A DNA stretch of 64,000 nucleotides, taken from positions 2,058,939-2,122,938 of the forward strand of contig NZ_CP157793.1 of the NCBI RefSeq assembly GCF_040110915.1, written 5' to 3'. A program made the position numbers and the translations under genes. The DNA comes from Stappia sp. GTDB taxonomy: Bacteria; Pseudomonadota; Alphaproteobacteria; Rhizobiales; Stappiaceae. This document shows positions 8,867-17,040 of the stretch, piece by piece. Below the pieces are notes generated by a model. It ran no database searches. It saw only the letters and a list, made by a program, of their open reading frames with translations, and had not been told where the DNA came from. Position 1 is the first letter of the stretch. Each line of letters begins with the position of its first letter.

Positions 8867-8895
8867 AAAACGGGCGGCGGCCTCGGCCGCCGCCC
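8867..8895 (-). terminator. Intercistronic rho-independent terminator-like hairpin
   Basis: A perfect 11-bp GC stem (GGGCGGCGGCC / GGCCGCCGCCC) is followed on the minus strand by GTTTT. It stands just after the monooxygenase stop and before the SCP2-like gene, so it may lower expression of the two distal genes. Confidence 0.65.
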
Positions 8896-8917
8896 GCCGG
8901 TCGGGTGAGGTCCGGCC

Positions 8918-10468
8918 TCAGAGGCCGGCGACTTTCTTCAGCATGTTGACGTCGCCCGGATTGATCAGGTCCGACGCGGTCCAGCCGGAGAGGTCGTATT
9001 CGCTCATGCACTCCTCGGCGAAGGCCTTCATCGCGTCGAGCTGGCCCGTCGCCTGGGCGGTGAGCAGCGTCTCGATGCGGATGTTCTCGTAGTTGCCCGC
9101 GTAATTGCGCTCATAGAGCTCGTGCCGGCCGCCGAACTCCGTTCCGATGGCATCCCACAGGAGCTTCAGCAGCTTCACCCGGTCGATGGCGGCATAGCCG
9201 TTCGAGCCGCGCACGAAGCGGTCGAGATAGGGCCGCACGGCCGGGCTTTCGAAGTCGAGCGCGGAACCCGGCAGATAGATCAGGCCCGAGGCGACATGGC
9301 GCTCGATCAGCTCCTTGATCCGCCCGTAGGCCATCGGAGCGAAGACGCGATAGGCGAGCCCGGAGAAGACGTTGGGCAGGTTGTAGCCGTCCGTTCCCTC
9401 CCAGGGGATCGGATTGTGCACCATGGCGTCGGTGATGCCCTTGAACAGGTTGGCCCAGGCGATCACCTCGCCGACCGCCGTCTGCACGCCCCGGAAATCT
9501 TTCGCCCCGGTCGCCTCCACCGCCTTGGCGAAGAGCCCGGAGATGAACTCCAGCTTCACCGCGAGCCGGGTGCAGCCATGCAGCGTGAAGCGCGGCACGA
9601 AGCCGGAGGCGGGGAAGAAGGCGTTGATCTTGTCCACGTCGCCGTAGATGAAGACGTTCTCCCAGGGCACCAGCACCTTGTCGAAGACCAGGATCGAGTC
9701 GTTCTCGTCGAAGCGCGAGGACAGCGGATAGTCGAAGGGCGTTCCGGTGATCGCCGAATTGAGCTCGTAGGAGGTGCGCGAGATCAGCTTCACGCCCGCC
9801 GCGTCCATCGGCACCGTGAACAGCACGGCGAAGGACTTGTCCTTGATGGGAATGCCGTAGTGGGCGATGAAGTTGTAGTGGGTGAGCGCCGATCCGGTCG
9901 CCACCACCTTGGCGCCCGACACCACGAGCCCTGCGTCCGTCTCCTTCTCCACGTGAATGAAGACGTCGCGCACCTCCTCGATCGCCTTGTCGCGGTCGAT
10001 CGGCGGATTGACGATGGCGTGGTTCCAGTAATCGAGGCGCTGCTGCGTCTTGTCGTACCAGGCCCGGGCGTTGTCGGCATATTCGCCGTAGAAGCCGGCA
10101 TTGGCGCCGAGCGTGCCGAGGAAGGATGCCTTGTAGTCCGGCGAGCGCCCCATCCAGCCGAAGGACACCTTCTGCAATTCGGCGATGGCGTCGCGCGACT
10201 TGACGAGGTCCTCGCGCGTCTTCGAACCCAGGAAGAAGGGGTGAGTGACGCCGCCGCTGCCATTGTCGGTGGGCACCGCGATCCGATCCGCCTTCTCGTG
10301 GAAGGCGTCGTACCAGCGCGCCACCATCCGCGTGGAATTGCGGAAGGCGGGATGCGTGGTCACGTCCTTCACGCGCTCGCCGTGAATGTAGATCTCCCGG
10401 TCGTCGCGGATGCTCTCCAGGTACTCGGCGCCCGTGTAGGGCGTGCTGACGCGATGCGGTGCGTCCAT
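8918..10468 (-). CDS. HpaB/TftD-type FADH2-dependent aromatic monooxygenase
   Basis: A 516-residue oxygenase of the 4-hydroxyphenylacetate 3-hydroxylase family. These enzymes use FADH2 supplied by a separate reductase to ortho- or para-hydroxylate phenols, and some remove halogen or nitro groups. Family features seen are the N-terminal [20 protein letters not shown], the central FAD-site region ([20 protein letters not shown]) and the C-terminal [14 protein letters not shown]. Length is as expected. A partner flavin reductase is encoded at 12179. The ATG at 10468 was chosen because homology begins there. It is divergent from the IclR gene, with operator-like repeats between. Substrate could be a (halo/nitro)phenol or hydroxyphenylacetate. 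Confidence 0.88.
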   Translation of the reverse strand: MDAPHRVSTPYTGAEYLESIRDDREIYIHGERVKDVTTHPAFRNSTRMVARWYDAFHEKADRIAVPTDNGSGGVTHPFFLGSKTREDLVKSRDAIAELQKVSFGWMGRSPDYKASFLGTLGANAGFYGEYADNARAWYDKTQQRLDYWNHAIVNPPIDRDKAIEEVRDVFIHVEKETDAGLVVSGAKVVATGSALTHYNFIAHYGIPIKDKSFAVLFTVPMDAAGVKLISRTSYELNSAITGTPFDYPLSSRFDENDSILVFDKVLVPWENVFIYGDVDKINAFFPASGFVPRFTLHGCTRLAVKLEFISGLFAKAVEATGAKDFRGVQTAVGEVIAWANLFKGITDAMVHNPIPWEGTDGYNLPNVFSGLAYRVFAPMAYGRIKELIERHVASGLIYLPGSALDFESPAVRPYLDRFVRGSNGYAAIDRVKLLKLLWDAIGTEFGGRHELYERNYAGNYENIRIETLLTAQATGQLDAMKAFAEECMSEYDLSGWTASDLINPGDVNMLKKVAGL

Positions 10469-10554
10469 GATGCGTTTCCTCCCGCTGTGTGACGAGCCGC
10501 GCCCCCGTTCGCCGGGGTGTTGCGCAGCCGATGGAGGAGAGGCTGATCCCTTTT

Positions 10555-10586
10555 CCGAAATACCGAAAGGTATCGGGTCATACCGT
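10555..10586. promoter_or_regulatory. IclR-type operator cluster
   Basis: Between the monooxygenase and iclR starts lie two overlapping inverted repeats: ATACC-GAAA-GGTAT and GGTAT-N6-ATACC. The 17-mer GTATCGGGTCATACCGT (10570-10586) recurs with two changes at 12772-12788, ahead of the dioxygenase gene. A further AATACCGAAC lies at 10600-10609. This suggests one regulator for both arms. Confidence 0.6.
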
Positions 10587-10666
10587 GAAATCGGTTCGAG
10601 AATACCGAACCATGAGCGGGACATGGCGTTCGACGGTTCCGATCCGACCGAACGCGGGAGGACACG

Positions 10667-11491
10667 ATGAAAGCGAGCGAACGCATCGGCCAGGTGCTGG
10701 GCCTGTTCACGCTGACCGCGCCGGAACGCGGCACGGCGGAGGTGGCGTCCCTGCTCGGGATCGCCAATTCCTCCGCCCATCAGCTTCTGAACGGGCTGGC
10801 GGAGACGGGTCTGCTACGCAAGCAGGCGCCCGGCCGCTTCCGCCTCGGTCCCATGGTCAACGCGCTGGCCCAGGTGCTGGCCAACACCGACCGCCTGATC
10901 GAGGCGGCCCGCCCGGTCGTGGCGAAGACCGCCGCCGACTACGGCGAGACCTGCCATGTCGTGGAACTGGCGGGCGGGCGCCTCACCGCGCTGTCGGGTC
11001 AGGCCGGTCACCGGCCGGTGGGGGTCGCCCGCGACTGGATCTCCGGCGAAACGCCGCTCCATGCGGTGGCGGCCGGCAAGCTGCTGCTCGCCCATCTCGC
11101 CACCGCCGATCTGCTGCGCCTGCTCGAGGCGATGCCGCTTGCCGACTTCACGCCGGCGACGGTGACCGCGCGCTCGCATCTGCGCGACCAGCTCGCCGAG
11201 ATCCGCGCCACGGGCTATTGCGCGGCCGCCGGAGAATGGCATGCGGATCTCGCCACCTGCGCCGCCCCCGTGCGCTCGCATGCCGGCACCTGCATCGCAG
11301 CCTTCTCCATCGCCGTGCCGGTGAGCCGGTTCGAAACCCAGCCGCGCGCCTATCGCACCATGACGCTGGAGGCGGCCGACCGCGTGTCCGCCCGGCTCGG
11401 CTGGCGCGATCCGGACCGGCGGGCGGGCCACATCGCGCTGCCCGCATCGCCCACGCTTGCCTGCAACGCCGACGAGGAGTGCCCCGCATGA
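10667..11491 (+). CDS. IclR-family transcriptional regulator
   Basis: A 274-residue regulator with an N-terminal winged helix ([11 protein letters not shown]...[21 protein letters not shown], about 5-60) and the C-terminal GAF-like effector domain (from about 75, including [18 protein letters not shown]). IclR proteins commonly control aromatic catabolic operons and bind phenolic or ring-cleavage effectors. A GGGAGGACACG site precedes the ATG. It is divergent from the monooxygenase and overlaps the FAD synthetase gene by ATGA. It is the natural reader of the palindromes at 10570 and 12772. Confidence 0.88.
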   Translation: MKASERIGQVLGLFTLTAPERGTAEVASLLGIANSSAHQLLNGLAETGLLRKQAPGRFRLGPMVNALAQVLANTDRLIEAARPVVAKTAADYGETCHVVELAGGRLTALSGQAGHRPVGVARDWISGETPLHAVAAGKLLLAHLATADLLRLLEAMPLADFTPATVTARSHLRDQLAEIRATGYCAAAGEWHADLATCAAPVRSHAGTCIAAFSIAVPVSRFETQPRAYRTMTLEAADRVSARLGWRDPDRRAGHIALPASPTLACNADEECPA

Positions 11492-12141
11492 TCGCAGACC
11501 CGGAAAGCCGCGCTCAGGCGATGCAGATCGGCGCCCGCCCCCTCGCCGTCCCACCGGCGCCGGCGGCCCTTCATCCGTACGGGGCCGGCGTGCACCCGCA
11601 CGACACGCTCGCCCTGTCGGCCTCGGTCGTCACGGTCGGCACCTTCGACGGCGTGCATCGCGGCCATCAGACGCTGTTGAAGCGGATCGTCGCGCGGGCA
11701 CGGGCCGCCGGCGTCGCCTCTGTGGTCTACACCTTCGACCCGCCGCCGAAGACCGTCTTCGCCGGCGTGCGACAGCTGACGCCGGTCGCCGAAAAGATCC
11801 GCCGCCTGTCGCACTTCGGGATCGACCACATCGTGGTGGCGCGCTTCGACGCGGCCTATGCCGCGCGCCCCGCCGAGGCGTTCCTGCAGGAACTTGCGCG
11901 TCTCAATCCGCTGGAGACCTGGGTCGGCGCCGACTTCCGCTTCGGGCGCGGACGCAGCGGCGATGTCGCGCGTCTGGCGCGCTGTTTCGACGTACGCGTC
12001 GTCTCGGACGTGGCCTGCGCCGGCGGAGACCGCATCTCCAGCACCCGCGTGCGCAGCCTGCTCGCGGCCGGACGCGAGGAGGAGGCCCGGCACCTGCACG
12101 GCTGGCCGCGCGAGGGGTGCCTCCCCGGCACCGCCGGGTGA
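11488..12141 (+). CDS. Stand-alone FAD synthetase (FMN adenylyltransferase), RibF N-terminal type
   Basis: A 217-residue protein matching only the FAD-synthetase half of bifunctional RibF. The nucleotidyltransferase motif VGTFDGVHRGHQTLL (about 50-64), FDPPPKTVF and the closing ISSTRVRSLL (about 180-189) are present. The riboflavin kinase domain of a roughly 310-residue RibF is absent. It would make FAD from FMN and ATP. It sits between the iclR gene (4-nt overlap) and the flavin reductase gene, so a dedicated FAD supply for the two-component monooxygenase is likely. The first 40 residues are not conserved. Confidence 0.85.
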   Translation: MIADPESRAQAMQIGARPLAVPPAPAALHPYGAGVHPHDTLALSASVVTVGTFDGVHRGHQTLLKRIVARARAAGVASVVYTFDPPPKTVFAGVRQLTPVAEKIRRLSHFGIDHIVVARFDAAYAARPAEAFLQELARLNPLETWVGADFRFGRGRSGDVARLARCFDVRVVSDVACAGGDRISSTRVRSLLAAGREEEARHLHGWPREGCLPGTAG

Positions 12142-12178
12142 GCGCCCGCACCGCCCATCGCAAACGAAAGGACCCGTC

Positions 12179-12745
12179 ATGACATCCCCGTCCGCCACCG
12201 CCGCCGCACACCCGGCTTCGGCACCGGCGATCGACCCCAAGGCCCTGCGCGCGGCCTGCGGCGCCTTTGCCACCGGCGTCACGGTGATCACGACCCGGCT
12301 CGGCGTGCGCGATCACGGCATGACCGCCAACGCCTTCATGTCGATCTCGCTCGATCCGCCGCTGATCGCGGTCTCCATCGCCCGCACCGCGCGCTTGCTC
12401 GATCTCATCCGCCAGGCCGGGCGCTTCGCGGTCTCGGTACTGCCGGAGGGCACGGAAAACCTCGCCTGGCACTTCGCCGGCCGACCCGACGAGACCATCG
12501 CCGATCCGCTGCACGACCTCGACGGGCTGCCGGTGGTGCGCGGTGCCTGCGCCGTCTTCACCACCCATGTCGCGGAGGCGGTCGAGGCGGGCGACCATGT
12601 GATCTTCCTCGGCCGCGTGAGCGCGCTGGAGCGCGACGAGGCGCGCGCGCCGCTGCTCTTTCACAAGGGCCGCTTCGCGGAGCTGGAGCCGGGCGCGGCC
12701 GCCGGCCTCGATCTCGCCTGCCTGATGGACGGCAATCACTGGTGA
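12179..12745 (+). CDS. Flavin reductase, small component of the two-component monooxygenase
   Basis: A 188-residue flavin reductase of the HpaC/DIM6 split-barrel family, reducing flavin with NAD(P)H. Family signatures are RAACGAFATGVTVITT, DHGMTANAFMSISLDPPLIAVSI and the C-terminal LLFHKGRFAEL. It would hand FADH2 to the HpaB/TftD-type oxygenase encoded at 8918. AAGGA lies eight nt before the ATG at 12179. It is third in the plus-strand run and followed by a 205-nt gap that holds a second copy of the operator. Confidence 0.9.
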   Translation: MTSPSATAAAHPASAPAIDPKALRAACGAFATGVTVITTRLGVRDHGMTANAFMSISLDPPLIAVSIARTARLLDLIRQAGRFAVSVLPEGTENLAWHFAGRPDETIADPLHDLDGLPVVRGACAVFTTHVAEAVEAGDHVIFLGRVSALERDEARAPLLFHKGRFAELEPGAAAGLDLACLMDGNHW

Positions 12746-12771
12746 ACGCATGAACCGGGAAACGGGGCCGA

Positions 12772-12788
12772 GTATCGGCCCATACCGT
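12772..12788. promoter_or_regulatory. Second copy of the IclR-type operator
   Basis: GTATCGGCCCATACCGT differs from the 10570-10586 sequence at two central bases and lies within a wider AAACGG...CCGTTT inverted repeat. It precedes the dioxygenase gene by about 160 nt, implying a promoter inside the 205-nt gap (12746-12950), which otherwise shows nothing. Confidence 0.55.
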
Positions 12789-12950
12789 TTCCGTCATTGG
12801 GAGGACCGCGCGTCCCGGATTACGCTGCCCCCATCGATTGCAAGCACGACAACGACATCCCCCGGGAATCGGCGCGCATCGGCTCCAGACATCCGCATCA
12901 GAACGGACAGCGCCCGACCCGGATCTGGACACCATGTGGAGGAAACCGCC

Positions 12951-13826
12951 ATGCGCAATGTCACGCTCGACACCGTCACCGATGCGGTGATCGGATCGCT
13001 CGGAAAATTCGGCGAGATCGACGACCGGCAACGGGAGATCATGACCTCGCTCGTCACCCATCTGCACGGCTTCGTGCGCGACGTGAACCTGACGCACGCG
13101 GAGTTTCTCGCCGCCTGCGACTATCTCGCCCGCGCCGGCCAGCTCACCAACGACAAGCGTCAGGAATTCATCCTGCTCGGCGACATCCTCGGCGTCGAGG
13201 TGCTGGTCGACATGCTGTCCAACCCGGTGAGCGGCAACGAGAGCGAATCCACCGTGCTCGGTCCCTTCTACCGGGAAAATCCGCCGGTGCTGCCCAAGGG
13301 CGCCTCGACCATCCAGAAGCATTTCGACGGCGAGGAAACGGTCTACGTCGAGGGCTACATCCGCGACGCGGACGGCAATCCGGTCGCCGGGGCGACGATC
13401 GACATCTGGGAGGATGCACCGAACGGGCTCTATGAGAACCACGATCCCGATCAGCCCGACTTCAACCTGCGCGGCCGGTTCGAGACGGACGAGAACGGCC
13501 ACTACGCGCTGATCGCGCTGCGGCCCGTGCCCTACCCGATCCCCGAGGACGAGACGGCGGGCGAATTGCTCCACTACATGGGCCACCACCCGAACCGGCC
13601 CGGCCATCTGCACTTCATCATCTCCAAGGACGGCTACCGGCCGCTGATCACGCAGATCTATGACGCCGACAGCGACTGGCTGGACAACGACTCCGTCTTC
13701 GCCGTGAAGGAAAGCCTCATCGGCAAGTTCGAGCCCGCCCCGGCCGGCTCCGACACCGACCTCGTGCTGCGCTTCGACTTCGTCCTGAGCGAGGCGCAGG
13801 CCGCGCGGATGCAGGCGGCCGAATAG
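12951..13826 (+). CDS. Intradiol ring-cleavage dioxygenase (hydroxyquinol/catechol 1,2-dioxygenase)
   Basis: A 291-residue non-haem iron(III) enzyme that opens catechol-type rings between the two hydroxyls. The N-terminal dimerisation/lipid-binding helices (about 1-100) precede the beta-sandwich core with VLGPFYRENPP. The four iron ligands are visible: Tyr of NGLYENHD, Tyr of VPYPIPED, and two His in RPGHLHFII. The sequence looks most like hydroxyquinol 1,2-dioxygenases, whose product is maleylacetate. The following cycloisomerase gene instead fits a catechol or chlorocatechol substrate. GGAGG at 12938 supports the start. Confidence 0.9.
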   Translation: MRNVTLDTVTDAVIGSLGKFGEIDDRQREIMTSLVTHLHGFVRDVNLTHAEFLAACDYLARAGQLTNDKRQEFILLGDILGVEVLVDMLSNPVSGNESESTVLGPFYRENPPVLPKGASTIQKHFDGEETVYVEGYIRDADGNPVAGATIDIWEDAPNGLYENHDPDQPDFNLRGRFETDENGHYALIALRPVPYPIPEDETAGELLHYMGHHPNRPGHLHFIISKDGYRPLITQIYDADSDWLDNDSVFAVKESLIGKFEPAPAGSDTDLVLRFDFVLSEAQAARMQAAE

Positions 13827-13944
13827 TCCCGGCATCCGCCACGGGCGGCGCGGCGGCGGATCGGCCGGCGCGCCTCCGCCACGGCCTGACACCGAGACCG
13901 CGACGCCCCGCACGAAGGGCGCCCAAAGAAGGAAAGGCGCACGC

Positions 13945-15144
13945 ATGAACCTGGCCTCCCCCATCGCCCCCACCGCGACGCTTGCCCGCGTCCCCGGCTT
14001 CGACGAGGCGCGGCTCAGGATCCGCGCCATCGAGACCCGGATCGTCAACGCGCCGACCACCCGCGCGCACAAGCTCTCCAACACCGAGATCCACCACAAG
14101 GCCATCGTGCTGGCCCGCGTGCATCTGGCCGACGGCAGCGTCGGCTATGGCGAGGGCTCGACGCTCGGCGGCCCGCGATGGGCGGAGGAATCGCCGGAAT
14201 CGATCCAGTCCTGCATCGACCGCTATCTGGCGCCGGTGCTGCTGGGGCAGCCGGCGAACCGCTTCGAGGCGGCGGCCCGCGCCATGCGCAAGGCGGCGGC
14301 GCGCAACACCGCCGCCAAGGCCGCGTTGGACATGGCGCTTTACGACGCGGTCGGCCATGCGCTCGGCCTGCCGGCGGCGCAGCTTCTGGGCGGACGCATC
14401 CACGACAGCTTCGAGGTGATCTGGGCGCTCGCTTCCGGCGACCCCGATCAGGAGATCGAGGAAGCACGCCACAAGTACGAAAGCCGCGCCCACCGCCGCT
14501 TCAAGATCAAGGTCGGCTTCGCCGAGCCGCGCGACGACATCGCCCGGCTCGCCCGCATCGTCGCGGCGGTTCCGGAGTGCGACATCATCGTCGACGTCAA
14601 CCAGGGCTGGACGGCGGCGCAATGCCAGCGCTGGATCCCGGCGCTGGAGGAGCTCGGCGTCGCGCTGATCGAGCAGCCGGTCGTCGCCGACGACCTCGCC
14701 GCGCTGGCCCGCGTCACGGCGCGCAGCCGCATTCCCGTGATGATCGACGAGGGCGCCTTCTCGCTCGGCGACATCGCCCGCGCCGGCGCCATCGCCGCCG
14801 GCTCGGTGCTGTCGCTCAAGCTGGTGAAGAGCGGCGGGCTGATGGAGATGAAACGCGCCGCCGGCGTCGGCACCGCGCACGGGATGGAGCTTTACGGCGG
14901 CTGCCTGCTGGAAAGCGGCATCGGCGCGGCCGCGCATCTCGCCGTCCTCTCGACCCTGCCGGAGCTGCACTGGGGCACGGAGCATTTCGGCCCGCGCATC
15001 CTGACGCGCGACCTCACCACCGCCGGGCTCGACTTCGCCGATTTTCACGTCGCCTGCCCCACCGGTCCGGGCCTCGGCGTTGCGGTCGACGACGCCTATC
15101 TCGACGACATCGCCGAGGCCGATTGGCGTTCGGCACGGGCCTGA
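13945..15144 (+). CDS. Muconate/chloromuconate cycloisomerase (enolase superfamily)
   Basis: A 399-residue enolase-superfamily enzyme. The muconate lactonising signature RFKIKVGF (catalytic Lys of the KxK motif) is followed by metal ligands in DVNQGW (Asp), LIEQPV (Glu) and MIDEGAF (Asp/Glu). The second Lys lies in SLKLVKSGGL. It would lactonise cis,cis-muconate produced by the preceding dioxygenase. AAGGAAAGG precedes the ATG. A 30-residue N-terminal extension precedes the conserved IRAIETRIVNAP. The usual next enzymes (muconolactone isomerase, dienelactone hydrolase, maleylacetate reductase) are not recognised in the window. Confidence 0.88.
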   Translation: MNLASPIAPTATLARVPGFDEARLRIRAIETRIVNAPTTRAHKLSNTEIHHKAIVLARVHLADGSVGYGEGSTLGGPRWAEESPESIQSCIDRYLAPVLLGQPANRFEAAARAMRKAAARNTAAKAALDMALYDAVGHALGLPAAQLLGGRIHDSFEVIWALASGDPDQEIEEARHKYESRAHRRFKIKVGFAEPRDDIARLARIVAAVPECDIIVDVNQGWTAAQCQRWIPALEELGVALIEQPVVADDLAALARVTARSRIPVMIDEGAFSLGDIARAGAIAAGSVLSLKLVKSGGLMEMKRAAGVGTAHGMELYGGCLLESGIGAAAHLAVLSTLPELHWGTEHFGPRILTRDLTTAGLDFADFHVACPTGPGLGVAVDDAYLDDIAEADWRSARA

Positions 15145-15173
15145 CATAGACTTCCCCCAGAACGGGGACGGCC

Positions 15174-16082
15174 ATGAAGATCAGGCAGTTGGAGCATTTC
15201 ATCGCGGTCGCGGAGGAGCTGCACTTCGGGCGCGCCGCCGAGCGGCTGGGCATTGCCCAACCGCCGCTCAGCCGGCAGATAAAGCAGATCGAGGACGATC
15301 TCGGCGTCCTGCTGTTCAACCGCGGACGCAGCCAGATCAGCCTCACCCAGGCCGGCGAAAAGCTCTACGAGCGCGCCCAGGCGATCCTCGCCGATCTGGA
15401 AGAGGCGCGCCTGGAGGCCCGGCGCATCGGCCAGGGCGCGGAAGGGCGGCTGCGCATCGGCTTCGTCGGCTCTTCCACCTATGGCGTGGTGCCCAACATC
15501 CTCAAGTCGTTCCGCCGGCACTATCCCGGAGTCGCGCTTGGCCTGTTTCCGATGAACAACGCCGCGCTCGCCAAGGCCCTGATCCGCCGCGAGATCGACC
15601 TGGCGATTGCCCGCCCCAGCCTCACGGACCCGGAAATCCGTTCCCGGCAGCTGATCGAGGAACCGCTGGTGCTCGCCGTGCCCGACACCCATCGCCTGGC
15701 CGGCGACAGGCCCGTGCCGCTCGCAGCGCTGGCCGGCGAAACGCTCATCCTCTACCCGGAAAAGCCGCGCCCGAGCTTCGCCGATCACGTGCTCGACCTG
15801 TGCCGCGCGGCGGATGCCCTGCCGGCGGCGCGGGTCTTCACCATGGACTTCCAGACCGCCATCTCGCTGGTCTCCGTGGAGGTCGGCGCGGCCGTGGTGC
15901 CGGCCTCGGTGGGCGAGGCCCAACGGCGCGGCGTGCGCTTCGTGCCGCTCACCGACCCGCAGGCCACCACGGCGGTCTCCGTCACCCACCGGATCGATGA
16001 CCAGTCGATCCATGTGCGCAATTTCGTGGAGATCGCCCTGCGCGTGTCGCGCAAACGCGTGTCGGAGCGGACCGGCACCTGA
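15174..16082 (+). CDS. LysR-family regulator, CatR/CbnR-like
   Basis: A 302-residue LysR activator with the N-terminal HTH (MKIRQLEHFIAVAEELHFGRAAERLGIAQPPLSRQIKQIE) and a substrate-binding-like effector domain from about residue 90. The AEELHFGRAAERLGIAQPPLSRQ form is typical of CatR/BenM/ClcR-type regulators of catechol ortho-cleavage. It follows the cycloisomerase gene by 29 nt on the same strand, rather than being divergent as usual, and likely senses muconate. The downstream nuclease gene begins 123 nt later. Confidence 0.88.
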   Translation: MKIRQLEHFIAVAEELHFGRAAERLGIAQPPLSRQIKQIEDDLGVLLFNRGRSQISLTQAGEKLYERAQAILADLEEARLEARRIGQGAEGRLRIGFVGSSTYGVVPNILKSFRRHYPGVALGLFPMNNAALAKALIRREIDLAIARPSLTDPEIRSRQLIEEPLVLAVPDTHRLAGDRPVPLAALAGETLILYPEKPRPSFADHVLDLCRAADALPAARVFTMDFQTAISLVSVEVGAAVVPASVGEAQRRGVRFVPLTDPQATTAVSVTHRIDDQSIHVRNFVEIALRVSRKRVSERTGT

Positions 16083-16205
16083 GGCTGCGGTGTGCCGCGC
16101 GACGGGGAAATCCGGCGTCTCCGTCTTCCGCGCGGGCGCCGTTCGTGGTCTTGTGCCCGAGATCGGACCGCCCTTCGACGGCCGCCCTCACACGCTTGAG
16201 CGATC

Positions 16206-16937
16206 ATGCCCCCCTCCGCCCTCACAGACCGGCTGGCCGAACATGTCGCCCTGCACGGCTCCGGCGGCCGGCTCTCCGGCGCGAAGCGCCGCGCCGCCGT
16301 CTCGCGCGCCCTCTACGAGGACTTCGCAGATCTGCGCGGCCTGCTCCACGCGGCGGCGCGCGGGCGCACGGTCGACATCCGCTCGCACACGGAAGAGGCC
16401 TGGTGCGACATGGCGGCAGCAGCCGGTGTGCTGACACCGCGAGGCCAGCGCTTTCGCGCCGCCGACAATGGCGCGCGCGCCTATCTCGGCGGCGGCTGGC
16501 TGGAGGAACTCGTCGCCCTCGCCCTCGCCGAGGCCGGCTGCAGCGACGTGCGCTTCGCCCAGATGATCCGCTGGCGGGCGCCGGGCAGCGCCGACGATCA
16601 TTTCAACGAGGTCGACGCCCTCGGCGTCCACGGTGGACGGCTGGTTCTGGTGTCCTGCAAGGCGACGGCGACGGACCTGCTGGAGCGCGCGCGCGGCGAG
16701 GACCGCATGTTCGACGCGATGCTGGAACTGAGCTACTGGAACGCCCATTTCGGCGCCCGGTCGGCGCTGCCGGTCTTTGTCACCACCACCGATTTCTACG
16801 ACGAGGACGCAAGGGCGTTCCGCAGCCCCCGCCTGATGGAGCGCGCCCGCGTGCTCGGCCTCCACGTCCTGACGGCGGACTTCTCGACCTACGCCGCCTT
16901 CGCCGGCAAGCTCGCCGCGATCCTCTCGGAGCGCTGA
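16206..16937 (+). CDS. Card1/DUF1887-like PD-(D/E)XK nuclease without CARF domain
   Basis: A 243-residue cytosolic protein. The C-terminal half resembles the nuclease domain of DUF1887 (Card1/Can2-like) proteins: GGWLEELVALAL (95-106), NEVDALGVHGGRLVLVSCK (134-152) and a late beta-strand with FVTTTDF. D137 and K152 would be catalytic; S150 occupies the place where the motif usually has an acidic residue. Full-length relatives are near 380 residues with an N-terminal CARF sensor for cyclic oligoadenylate. Here only about 90 residues precede the nuclease and look like a helical or winged-helix linker. No CRISPR or Cas gene is near. Function is unknown; a degenerate or differently activated defence nuclease is possible. 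Confidence 0.65.
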   Translation: MPPSALTDRLAEHVALHGSGGRLSGAKRRAAVSRALYEDFADLRGLLHAAARGRTVDIRSHTEEAWCDMAAAAGVLTPRGQRFRAADNGARAYLGGGWLEELVALALAEAGCSDVRFAQMIRWRAPGSADDHFNEVDALGVHGGRLVLVSCKATATDLLERARGEDRMFDAMLELSYWNAHFGARSALPVFVTTTDFYDEDARAFRSPRLMERARVLGLHVLTADFSTYAAFAGKLAAILSER

Positions 16938-17040
16938 GCGCCCCGGCGGCGGCCGGCATGCCCCGCGAGCCATGGCCAGAGCCGCGACAGGCCGCTAGGA
17001 TCGCACGCACCCGCCTTAAGATCGAACCGCCGCCGCCAGG

